Below the pieces are notes generated by a model. The model was not told where the DNA came from, did no database searches, and worked only from the letters and a program-made list of their open reading frames with translations. A stretch of DNA of 6,139 bases from Pseudomonadota bacterium (GTDB lineage Bacteria; Pseudomonadota; Alphaproteobacteria; Caulobacterales; Caulobacteraceae), in the NCBI GenBank assembly GCA_023445705.1, contig JAEXKM010000369.1, forward strand, positions 1 through 6,139, read 5' to 3'. Each line of letters begins with the position of its first letter. Positions within the stretch are counted from its first letter, which is position 1. Positions 1 through 5,937 of this stretch are shown piece by piece. The translations under genes were made by a program, and so were the position numbers.

Positions 1-36
1 CGGTAGCTAACCCTACCGAGCATTAACGATGCTGAA
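1..36. repeat. Two short inverted repeats at left edge
   Basis: Two small perfect inverted repeats sit side by side. The first has arms cggtag (1-6) and ctaccg (13-18) around a 6-base loop. The second has arms agcat (19-23) and atgct (29-33) around taacg. They directly precede the strong hairpin at 37-66. Arms of 5-6 bp are individually weak, so only their consecutive arrangement draws attention. They may belong to the 3' region of a gene beyond the left edge or to a folded RNA tail. Confidence 0.35.
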
Positions 37-66
37 GGGACCCCGAACTCCCGAGTTCGGGGTCCC
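37..66 (-). terminator. Strong hairpin, probable terminator of the acyltransferase gene
   Basis: There is a perfect inverted repeat with 14-base arms, gggaccccgaactc at 37-50 and gagttcggggtccc at 53-66, separated by two bases (a realistic loop would open a few inner pairs). It lies 20 bases past the stop of the leftward gene ending at 87, the usual place for an intrinsic terminator. Read on the minus strand, the stem is followed only by TTCAGC, so there is no real U-tract. It may act as a bidirectional terminator, as an RNA-stabilising 3' stem, or with Rho. Confidence 0.6.
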
Positions 67-86
67 GACTCTCCAACCTATCGCGT

Positions 87-848
87 CTAGTCACGCGTAC
101 TCGCGTCGAGAATCTCCGAAAGGCGCAGAGGGTGGAAAGCCGTTGGTTCGGCGACGGTGTTTTCTGCAGCATCCAGGAAGCGATCTATATCGCGGGGGTC
201 GAGCCGCTGGATCACGTCGGGGCCAAATCGCCACCATTGGAGAGCCAGAAGTCTGGCTATCGTCGCCTCGGGAAACCGGAACCGCAGAACCCTGGCCGGC
301 GTGCCGACCACAATGGCGTAAGGCGGTACGTCCTTTGTGACCACGCTTCTGGCGCCGATGACAGCGCCGTCCCCCACAGTCACGCCCCCGGCGATCATCG
401 CTTGAGCGCCGATCCAGACATCGTTTCCGATGCTCACCGGCTTGGGACGGCCGTCGAACGGAAAGATCGGATAGCTCGTCACGCCATGGTCAGCGAGATA
501 GCCGCCGATGAAGCGTAAGGCGCCATCTGGCCTATCAAACGTGCTCGGTGAACTTGTCACCCGATCGACGGGATGGGCGTCTCCGAAAAGCGTGAGGCCT
601 TGCGCTATCGAGCAGTACCGCCCGACCGACAATTCCGCATGCAAGGGCGAGTGCGTGTAGGAGAAGGCTCCAAAGGCTCTCGGAAGCAGATCGCCGCTCG
701 CGAAGTTCACGTAGGGCTCGATCTCGCAGTCCTTGCCGAAGAGCAACTGCTGGCCGACGCGCCAGCGTTCGCCCTGGTGGACACGATGATAGATGCGTCT
801 GGCTGCAAAAAGGTCGAGTAGCGGGCGAGTGATCCGTACAGCTCTCAT
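87..848 (-). CDS. CatB-like hexapeptide-repeat O-acetyltransferase
   Basis: The product is 253 aa and belongs to the left-handed beta-helix acyltransferases close to the xenobiotic acetyltransferase (CatB/Vat) group, which move acetyl from acetyl-CoA to a hydroxyl group. Visible signs are an N-terminal helix-rich stretch, a first beta-helix part around 34-90, the likely catalytic His92 in FGDAHP, a 40-odd-residue loop (about 98-138), then clear hexapeptide repeats from SIGNDVWIG (139-147) to VVGTPARV (180-187), and the C-terminal LQWWRF helix typical of the group. Classical CatB enzymes are about 210 aa, so this one is longer. I chose the start at 848 because GGGAGG (858-853, minus strand) lies four bases upstream; an ATG at 863 has no such site. 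The substrate is unknown: a cell-surface sugar or small metabolite is as likely as an antibiotic. It is transcribed away from the peroxidase cluster and may be unrelated to it. Confidence 0.88.
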   Translation of the reverse strand: MRAVRITRPLLDLFAARRIYHRVHQGERWRVGQQLLFGKDCEIEPYVNFASGDLLPRAFGAFSYTHSPLHAELSVGRYCSIAQGLTLFGDAHPVDRVTSSPSTFDRPDGALRFIGGYLADHGVTSYPIFPFDGRPKPVSIGNDVWIGAQAMIAGGVTVGDGAVIGARSVVTKDVPPYAIVVGTPARVLRFRFPEATIARLLALQWWRFGPDVIQRLDPRDIDRFLDAAENTVAEPTAFHPLRLSEILDASTRD

Positions 849-1068
849 TGAGCCTCCCTGCATGCCGCATCTGGCCCGGTGTGTTCCCAGGCTCGCCCCT
901 GCTTAGTTCCCAGTTCCGCGGCCGCCAAGAGAGCTGAATGGCGGGCCGGCTGGTGAGCCGATCGCTGGTCGCGGCATGTTCCGGGCTCTTCGGACCGAAA
1001 CCTAGGGCCGCACCTGAGTTCCGATGGCGCGCCCAGGGATAACTTCGCCAACAAATGCTGGAGGCGTC
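849..1068. other. Divergent intergenic region, likely holds both promoters
   Basis: These 220 bases separate the leftward acyltransferase gene from the rightward NTF2-like gene, so promoters for both should lie here. I see no convincing -35/-10 pair. The best-looking dyad is TTCGGACCGAA (989-999), an 11-base odd palindrome that could be an operator but is within what chance allows. A short leftward reading frame through the region has no ribosome site and no recognisable protein character. Ribosome sites at both ends (858-853 minus strand, 1060-1064 plus strand) are clear. Confidence 0.5.
1060..1064 (+). promoter_or_regulatory. Ribosome binding site deciding the NTF2-like start
   Basis: GGAGG lies four bases before the ATG at 1069. 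The reading frame is open further upstream to an ATG at 1024, but that one has no purine-rich site, and the extra 15 residues do not look like part of the fold. The downstream start is therefore preferred. Confidence 0.75.
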
Positions 1069-1482
1069 ATGAGCGCGAACGGAACAGAACCGGTGGACGC
1101 CGTGCGGCGCTACATCGAGGCCTTCAACAGAGGTGATATCGAGGCGATGGCCGGCTGTTTCGCGCAGGGCGGCTCAATCCTCGATGGGATGGCGCCTCAT
1201 GTCTGGAGGGGCGAGAGCGCCGCGCGCGACTGGTATCGGGATGTGCTCACCGAAGGCGAGCACCTGGGCGCAGAAGGATATCAGGTCAACCTTGAGGCGC
1301 CGCTGCACGCGGACGTTGCCCGAGATGCCGCCTATGTCGTCTGCCCGGCCAGGATGAGCTTCCGGCTACGAGGCGTCCCGGTGGTGCAGACCGGGGCGGT
1401 GTTCACGACGGCGCTGCAGGCGATTGACGGGGAATGGCGCATCGTCGCCTGGGCATGGGCCAAGGGCCGCTCGGCGACTTAG
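1069..1482 (+). CDS. NTF2/SnoaL-like small protein
   Basis: The 137-aa product has the layout of the NTF2-like superfamily (SnoaL, DUF4440 and ketosteroid-isomerase relatives), small cone-shaped alpha+beta proteins that bind or isomerise hydrophobic ligands. Typical signs are the opening helix with AVRRYIEAFNRGDIEAM (11-27), the following CFAQGGSILDG (30-40), a helix around 49-63, and the closing strand pair, with VVQTGAVFTTALQ (105-117) and GEWRIVAWAWAKG (121-133). Family members are usually 110-150 aa, so the length is normal. The fold family does not reveal the reaction, and many members are non-catalytic. It reads in the same direction as the peroxidase cluster but is separated by 121 bases with inverted repeats, so co-transcription is possible but not shown. 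There is no signal peptide; it is presumably cytoplasmic. Confidence 0.85.
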   Translation: MSANGTEPVDAVRRYIEAFNRGDIEAMAGCFAQGGSILDGMAPHVWRGESAARDWYRDVLTEGEHLGAEGYQVNLEAPLHADVARDAAYVVCPARMSFRLRGVPVVQTGAVFTTALQAIDGEWRIVAWAWAKGRSAT

Positions 1483-1534
1483 GGATTCACCGCTCCGACG
1501 GGAAGTCGTGCTGGGCCGATATCCTCGGGTTTCA

Positions 1535-1565
1535 CCTAGTAGGCGGCGCCACGCCGAAGACTAGG
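1535..1565. repeat. Inverted repeat in the leader of the peroxidase cluster
   Basis: Outer arms cctagt (1535-1540) and actagg (1560-1565) are perfectly complementary. Inside them ggcg (1542-1545) can pair with cgcc (1552-1555), giving an interrupted stem. It lies 38 bases before the ATG at 1604. It could be an operator dyad for a repressor or an RNA stem in the 5' leader. Confidence 0.4.
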
Positions 1566-1592
1566 CTCAGGTTTCCATCGAAGGGCTGAGCC
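1564..1592. repeat. Second inverted repeat abutting the ribosome site
   Basis: Arms ggctcag (1564-1570) and ctgagcc (1586-1592) are perfectly complementary around a 15-base loop. The left arm shares bases 1564-1565 with the preceding repeat, and the right arm ends two bases before the GGAGGG ribosome site (1594-1599). The right arm is itself the core of the odd palindrome gggctgagccc (1583-1593). The placement suits control of the downstream cluster at DNA or RNA level, but this is inference. Confidence 0.4.
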
Positions 1593-1603
1593 CGGAGGGC
1601 GCC

Positions 1604-2161
1604 ATGACTGGCAGCAAAGATTTCCTCACACCGGCCGCCATGGCCATCCCCAAAGAGGGATATTTCGAACGAACAGAGGGTCCGTACGGCCCTGTCTTTC
1701 CGAAGACGCCGGCTAACTACGGGTTTTCGCTTCTGGCGCGCATCAAGCCCGGTCGCGAGGACGTTATCCGTGCGCATGGGAATACGATCGAAGCGGCGAT
1801 CCGGGACAATCCGGGGCTGCTTGCGCCGCTGAAGCTGCACTTCTTGCGCTGGCTTCTCTTCCCGATCGGGGAAGACATCTACTTCATGTACCAGGGCATC
1901 TTCGATACCGATTTCGACAAGTACACTGAAGACGCCGTCGAGCTGTTCAAGCTTTCCGGTGTCGATACGGTATTCGAAAATCTTGAGGATTTTCCGGAGG
2001 ATTGGAAAACCAATCCGGCGGCGTTCGTCAAATATGCTCGCGAGCACCAGGCGCCGAGCTTCCTGGAGTACGGCGAATACCCCTATGTGAGCACCGACGA
2101 AATCAAGAAGGCGTTGCGGCTCAAGGCGTCGCTCAGCGAGGCCCTGGATCAACTGCAGTAG
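1604..2161 (+). CDS. Unknown protein with predicted ferredoxin-like (dimeric alpha/beta barrel) core
   Basis: I cannot name this 185-aa protein with certainty. The start is firm: GGAGGG at 1594-1599 lies four bases before the ATG. The region 40-115 reads as beta-alpha-beta-beta-alpha: strand GFSLLARI (40-47), helix EDVIRAHGNTIEAAI (52-66), a loop with LKLHFLRWLLF (76-86), strand IYFMYQGIFD (92-101), then helix YTEDAVELFK (107-116). This is the pattern of dimeric alpha/beta barrel proteins, the fold that also builds each half of DyP peroxidases. A HF-x-RW-type loop followed by a strand occurs in some bacterial proteins of that class; that link is from memory. The C-terminal 60 residues are charged and helical. 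It opens the five-gene run containing a DyP peroxidase, 11 bases before the next gene, so a helper, heme-binding or substrate-binding role is possible. Base composition is less GC-rich than its downstream neighbours. No signal peptide or membrane segment is seen. Confidence 0.8.
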   Translation: MTGSKDFLTPAAMAIPKEGYFERTEGPYGPVFPKTPANYGFSLLARIKPGREDVIRAHGNTIEAAIRDNPGLLAPLKLHFLRWLLFPIGEDIYFMYQGIFDTDFDKYTEDAVELFKLSGVDTVFENLEDFPEDWKTNPAAFVKYAREHQAPSFLEYGEYPYVSTDEIKKALRLKASLSEALDQLQ

Positions 2162-2172
2162 GGCGCGCGGCC

Positions 2173-3183
2173 ATGACCGAACCGGCCCGCACCTACAATC
2201 AGGCCCACCTACGCCGCGCCTACAGTCCTGGGCGGCGACGGGTCAGCATATACATCGCGTGGAGCTATCCGGGCGAGGCCAACCGGCCGACCGCCGAGAT
2301 GGACAATCGCTTCTCGACCATGACCGAGGTCCGCCGCGTCCTGTGGCCGGCCTATGAGGTCCCGCGGTTTGCCGATCCGCTGCAGTTCCAGCAGGGGATC
2401 GCCGGGTCGCTGGAGCTGTTCTTCTGGGCCTGGGTTCCGTTCCAGACGTTGGTCGGCGAGGTCACCGGCCACCAGGTCCCGGTGTTCCAGCGGGTCGACC
2501 AGGCGGGCTTCGCCCTGCCGCTGGATGAGCGGGTGCTGGACGATACCGACACCCTGTTTCTGTTCGGCCTCGACCACAACGTCACCGACCAGACGCCTTC
2601 GCCGAGCGAGATCGAGGCCGTGCGCGCCTGGCTCGCCCGGGAGGGAACTCGGCTGGTTATCGGGCCACACCACGACGTCGGGGCGACTGACGATCTCGAC
2701 CAGCGTCAGATGGAATATCTGCACCACGGCGATCTGCTGGTGCCGCGTCAGCAGCGGTTCGGGCAGTACACGCTCGCGCTGCTGCAGGCGCTGGGCGTCC
2801 AGGTCGAGAACCGCTGGGCGCTGCGTCCTGCGGTGGTCGAGGGCACGCGGGACAAGATCGCTCCCTTCAGGGCCTTCCGCGACCTCGACGCGGCGGGTTT
2901 GCTGAACGGCGTGGAGAGCCTGAATTTTCACATGCATCTGCCGCACTACGCTCTGACCGGTGATGGCGGGCGCGCGCGAGTGCTGGCCGCCCAGCCCATC
3001 GATCTGTCTCGCCCCCACCCGATGACGCTGGCCGGCGAGACGGAGTTCAACACCCTGGTCTGGGTTCCGCCGGGAGGCGAGCGAGGCGGAGACGTAGTGG
3101 TTTGCGACTCCACCGTCTTCAGCACCCTGTTTGGCGGAGACGAGAGCCTGGAACGCTTCTGGAGAAACCTCGTAGCGGCGTGA
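2173..3183 (+). CDS. Unknown protein with amidotransferase-like segment and His clusters
   Basis: This 336-aa protein is of unrecognised family. The middle part resembles glutamine-amidotransferase-like folds such as DUF4350/ThuA-type proteins: strand DTLFLFGLD (126-134), the helix S/P-rich cap SPSEIEAVRAWLAREGTRLVI (143-163; the familiar 'separator then GG/GT-R-L-V' pattern) and GPHHD (164-168). No amidotransferase Cys-His-Glu triad is evident; the only cysteine is Cys311 near the C-terminus. Histidines are grouped: H135, H166-H167, H184-H185, H253, H255 and H258, which could form a metal site. A hydrophobic stretch at 82-98 contains W and P and is probably buried and not membrane-spanning. 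The frame is open upstream to 2002, but that part overlaps the preceding gene and has its base pattern; the ATG at 2173 follows that gene's stop by 11 bases with a weak AGGG (2160-2163). It ends 7 bases before the peroxidase gene. Confidence 0.8.
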   Translation: MTEPARTYNQAHLRRAYSPGRRRVSIYIAWSYPGEANRPTAEMDNRFSTMTEVRRVLWPAYEVPRFADPLQFQQGIAGSLELFFWAWVPFQTLVGEVTGHQVPVFQRVDQAGFALPLDERVLDDTDTLFLFGLDHNVTDQTPSPSEIEAVRAWLAREGTRLVIGPHHDVGATDDLDQRQMEYLHHGDLLVPRQQRFGQYTLALLQALGVQVENRWALRPAVVEGTRDKIAPFRAFRDLDAAGLLNGVESLNFHMHLPHYALTGDGGRARVLAAQPIDLSRPHPMTLAGETEFNTLVWVPPGGERGGDVVVCDSTVFSTLFGGDESLERFWRNLVAA

Positions 3184-3190
3184 GGCGACG

Positions 3191-4537
3191 ATGCCCGACC
3201 TGGGTGCAGCGGTGCTGGAACTGGACGACATTCAGAGCGGCGTGCTGCGGCCGCGGCCTTCGCCCTATGCGGCGACCTACATCCTGTTGCGGATCGATGT
3301 GGCGCGCGATGGGCGCGAACTGCTGCGCCGGCTGAGCGAGGTTGTGACCTCGGCGGCCAATCCCGAGCGGCCCGGGCGGGACACGTGGGTCAGCGTGGCG
3401 CTTACCTACGAGGGGCTGAAGGCGCTGGCCGTGCCCGCGGCTTCGCTTGAGAGCTTCGCCTGGGAATTCCGGCAGGGCATGACCGCCCGAGCGACGGCGC
3501 TGGGCGATGTCGGCGCCAGCGCCCCGGCGCACTGGGAGGCGCCGTTCGGCGGCCCTGGCGTCCACCTGATCGTCGTGGGCGTGGCACCGGACGTTCCGGC
3601 GTTGAAGGCTGCGGTGGCCCGGGCGAAGGCCGCCTTCGCCGACCTGGCGGGGGTCGTGCCGATCTGGACGCAGGACTGCCATGCGCCCCCTGACGAAAAG
3701 GAGCCGTTCGGGTTCAAGGATGGCATCAGCCATCCGGCCATCGAGGGAAGTGGCATCGCCGGGACCAATCCGCTGGAAGCGCCGTTGAAGGCTGGCGAGT
3801 TGGTCCTTGGCTATCTGGACGAAATGGGAGCGCTGCCGCCGGCGCCCCAGCCGGAAGCGCTTGGCCGCAACGGCAGCTATGTGGTGTTCCGCAAGCTGCA
3901 CCAGGACGTGGCGGGGTTCCGGCGCTACTTGCGCGACAACGCCGACGGAGGCGATGCCGAAGAGCTGCTGGCGGCCAAGATGATGGGCCGCTGGCGCAGC
4001 GGCGCGCCCCTGGCGCTGTGCCCGATGCACGACGACCCCGCGCTAGGCGGGGATGCGACCCGAAACAACGCCTTCCTGTTCCGGGACGACGACGCCACCG
4101 GTTACAAGACCCCGCCGGGTTCGCACATCCGGCGCTGCAATCCGCGCGACGCCGAGGTGGCCGGGGTGGTGCGCCTGCATCGGATGATCCGCCGCGGCAC
4201 GGTCTATGGCGAGCCGCTGCCCTCGGGCGTACTGGAGGACGATGGCGCCGAGCGTGGCCTAATGTTCGCCTTCGTCGGCGCGCACCTGAAGCGGCAGTTC
4301 GAATTCGTGCAGTCGGAGTGGGTGAACGGCGGCGAGTTCCTGGGCCTGAACGACGCCAAGGACCCGGTCGCCGGCGCGGCCGACGGAACCGGCGGCTATT
4401 CCATTCCCCGTCGGCCGATCCCGCAGCGTTTGCGCGCGCTGCCCAGCTTCGTCACCACGCGCGGCGGGGAGTATGGGTTCATGCCGAGCCTGAGCGCGCT
4501 GCGTTGGCTGGCCGCCCTGCCGGATGATCCGGCATGA
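3191..4537 (+). CDS. DyP-type heme peroxidase
   Basis: The 448-aa product is a dye-decolorizing-type peroxidase, a heme b enzyme that uses hydrogen peroxide to oxidise dyes, phenols or other aromatics. Diagnostic features are all present: the opening DIQSGVLRPR (13-22), the GxxDG motif GFKDG (174-178) with distal Asp177, the probable proximal heme ligand His312 in GSHIRRCNPR (310-319), the distal Arg in MIRRG (332-336; Arg334 most likely) and the FVGAHLKRQFEFVQSEWVNG stretch (361-380) of the second ferredoxin-like half. Length and insertions fit the long (C/V-type) class better than the short bacterial A and B classes. No Tat or Sec signal and no encapsulin-type tail is obvious, so it is probably cytoplasmic. 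A GAGG at 3182-3185 overlaps the previous stop and serves the ATG. Its TGA overlaps the ATG of the flavoprotein (ATGA), implying coupled translation. The substrate cannot be read from sequence. Confidence 0.93.
   Translation: MPDLGAAVLELDDIQSGVLRPRPSPYAATYILLRIDVARDGRELLRRLSEVVTSAANPERPGRDTWVSVALTYEGLKALAVPAASLESFAWEFRQGMTARATALGDVGASAPAHWEAPFGGPGVHLIVVGVAPDVPALKAAVARAKAAFADLAGVVPIWTQDCHAPPDEKEPFGFKDGISHPAIEGSGIAGTNPLEAPLKAGELVLGYLDEMGALPPAPQPEALGRNGSYVVFRKLHQDVAGFRRYLRDNADGGDAEELLAAKMMGRWRSGAPLALCPMHDDPALGGDATRNNAFLFRDDDATGYKTPPGSHIRRCNPRDAEVAGVVRLHRMIRRGTVYGEPLPSGVLEDDGAERGLMFAFVGAHLKRQFEFVQSEWVNGGEFLGLNDAKDPVAGAADGTGGYSIPRRPIPQRLRALPSFVTTRGGEYGFMPSLSALRWLAALPDDPA
4519..4533 (+). promoter_or_regulatory. 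Hairpin occupying the ribosome-site position of the flavoprotein gene
   Basis: Perfect 6-base arms gccgga (4519-4524) and tccggc (4528-4533) around tga end exactly at the base before the ATG at 4534. No Shine-Dalgarno sequence is visible there. Because the hairpin lies within the last codons of the peroxidase gene, a ribosome finishing that gene would melt it, which fits reinitiation at the overlapping ATGA. The hairpin's regulatory role is inference. Confidence 0.45.
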
Positions 4538-5937
4538 CCAAGGTGGTGGTGATCGGTGCTGGCCCCGCAGGTGTGATGGCTGCGCTGCGGTCGGCCGACC
4601 TCGGCGCGCAAACGACCCTGGTGAGCAGCGGCGCGCTGGGCGGTATGGCGGGCAATGATGGGCCCGTGCCGGTGCGGACGCTCGCCCATGCCGCGCGGCT
4701 GATGCGCGAGGCCCGACAGCTGGGCGCCTATGGGGTGGAAGTGAGCGCGCCGGCCCTCGACTACGGCAAGCTGCTGGGGCGGGTGGCCGAGGTCGTCGAG
4801 GAAGTCGGTCGCAAGGCTGCGATGAGAACCCAGCTCGACGCCGTCGGGGTGAGCATCTGTGAACATGAGGGACGGGCGCGGTTCGTTGAGCCGCACGTGA
4901 TCGAGTCCGAAGGCGGACGACGTTTCGAGGCTGACGTGGTGATCCTGTGCGTTGGGGGCGTCAGCCGGCGGCTTCCAATTCCCGGCTTCGAGTTGACGGT
5001 GACGCACAGCGACGCCTGGTCCCTGACGTCGGCGCCGTCGTCGATGCTGGTGATCGGCTCCGGGGCGACCGGGGCGCAGGTCGCCTCGGTGTTCAACGCC
5101 TTCGGATCGCGCGTCCAACTGTTCGAAGGCGGGGAACGGATCCTGCGCACGGAAGAGCCGGAGGTGGCCGCCCACGTGGCTTTGGCCTTCCGCGCGGCGG
5201 GCATAGAGGTGCACGAGCAGTTCGGCGTTATCGAGGGCTTCGAGCGCGCCGGCGAAGGCGTACGGATGACATTTTCCAAAGACGGCGTACGGCGCCAAGC
5301 CGAAGCGGCCTTGGCGGTCGCGGCCATCGGGTGGACCGCCGACACTGGCGGCCTCAACCTGCCGCTCGCTGGCGTGGAGACCGACGACCGCGGTTTCGTA
5401 AAGGTCGACGCCTACCAGCGGACCAGCGCGGCCCATGTGTTTGCAGCCGGCGATGTGACCGGCCAGCGGATGTTGGCGCCGCAGGCGCAGCAGGCCGGGT
5501 TCGCGGCGGGAACCAATGCCCTGAAGGGCCAGGTCGAACGGGCGGAGCACCAGATCAACCCGGCCGGCAGCTTCACCGACCCCGAGTACGCCCAGGTCGG
5601 CCTGGGCGAGGCCGAAGCCCGCAAGGCGCATGACGTACTGATCGCCATGGCGCGGTTCGACCAGATGAGCCGGGCGATCATCGATGGACGAACGGGGGGC
5701 TTCTGCAAGCTGGTCGTGGACCGGCCGCGGCGCCGGATTCTCGGCTGTCACGTCGTCGGCGACCGCGCTGTGGATGTGGCGCAGATCGCGGCCGTAGCCA
5801 TGGCCGGCGACCTGGACGTCGAGGCCTTGGCCAGGCTGCCCTTCAGTTTCCCGACCTATGCCGGCGTGCTGGGCCGCGCCGCGGCGATAGCCGCGCGAGA
5901 GCTCAACCAGTCGGATGGCCCTGCGTCGCTGTCGTGA
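4534..5937 (+). CDS. FAD/NAD(P)H oxidoreductase lacking the redox disulfide
   Basis: The 467-aa product has the full domain order of the dihydrolipoamide dehydrogenase/glutathione reductase/SthA family: FAD-binding GAGPAG (8-13), NAD(P)H-binding GSGATG (175-180) with Glu198 after the second strand (favouring NADH), second FAD motif AAGD (304-307) and the C-terminal dimerisation domain from about FTDPEYAQVG (347-356). The CxxxxC active site after the first GG is replaced: GGMAGNDGPVPVRT (36-49) has Ala39 and Pro44 where the cysteines belong. The C-terminal HPTxxE is also gone, reading FPTYAG (439-444). It therefore should not reduce disulfides; hydride transfer between NAD(P)H and another acceptor is expected, as in the soluble transhydrogenase SthA, which also departs from the disulfide pattern. 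Translation is coupled to the peroxidase at ATGA, and its own stop overlaps the next gene. It may feed electrons to, or handle products of, the peroxidase pathway. Cytoplasmic. Confidence 0.92.
   Translation: MTKVVVIGAGPAGVMAALRSADLGAQTTLVSSGALGGMAGNDGPVPVRTLAHAARLMREARQLGAYGVEVSAPALDYGKLLGRVAEVVEEVGRKAAMRTQLDAVGVSICEHEGRARFVEPHVIESEGGRRFEADVVILCVGGVSRRLPIPGFELTVTHSDAWSLTSAPSSMLVIGSGATGAQVASVFNAFGSRVQLFEGGERILRTEEPEVAAHVALAFRAAGIEVHEQFGVIEGFERAGEGVRMTFSKDGVRRQAEAALAVAAIGWTADTGGLNLPLAGVETDDRGFVKVDAYQRTSAAHVFAAGDVTGQRMLAPQAQQAGFAAGTNALKGQVERAEHQINPAGSFTDPEYAQVGLGEAEARKAHDVLIAMARFDQMSRAIIDGRTGGFCKLVVDRPRRRILGCHVVGDRAVDVAQIAAVAMAGDLDVEALARLPFSFPTYAGVLGRAAAIAARELNQSDGPASLS

Noticed and set aside
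12..28. Possible CtrA-type box around TTAACG (23-28)
   Set aside because: Only one half-site is present; the position expected for the other TTAA reads ccta, and organism identity is not known.
29..518. Rightward open frames over the acyltransferase gene
   Set aside because: They are antisense to a clear hexapeptide-repeat protein and cross the 37-66 hairpin.
989..999. Odd palindrome TTCGGACCGAA as an operator
   Set aside because: A 5-base-arm dyad in 220 bases is not rare enough to call, and no second copy was seen.
1015..1043. Possible promoter tgagtt - 17 bases - gataac before the NTF2-like gene
   Set aside because: The -35 part matches poorly; in GC-rich bacteria such pairs occur often by chance.
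845..1054. Possible 69-aa leftward gene in the divergent region
   Set aside because: It has no ribosome site, no protein-like pattern, and its 3' end runs over the start of the acyltransferase gene.
2002..2172. Upstream extension of the 336-aa gene to an ATG at 2002
   Set aside because: It lies inside the 3' part of the 185-aa gene in another frame and looks like shadow sequence; the ATG at 2173 fits the operon spacing.
2209..3231. Leftward open frame of 340 codons opposite the 336-aa gene
   Set aside because: Its composition is rich in Arg, Gln and Pro as expected from antisense reading of GC-rich codons. The plus-strand frame fits the gene spacing and has a coherent fold pattern.
3119..4030. 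Leftward open frame of 303 codons opposite the peroxidase gene
   Set aside because: The plus strand is an unmistakable DyP gene; the antisense product is Arg/Gln/His-rich and without motifs.
4396..5751. Long leftward open frame (451 codons) opposite the flavoprotein gene
   Set aside because: The plus strand carries complete FAD/NAD motifs. The antisense frame is an artefact of high GC and has no recognisable motif or ribosome site.
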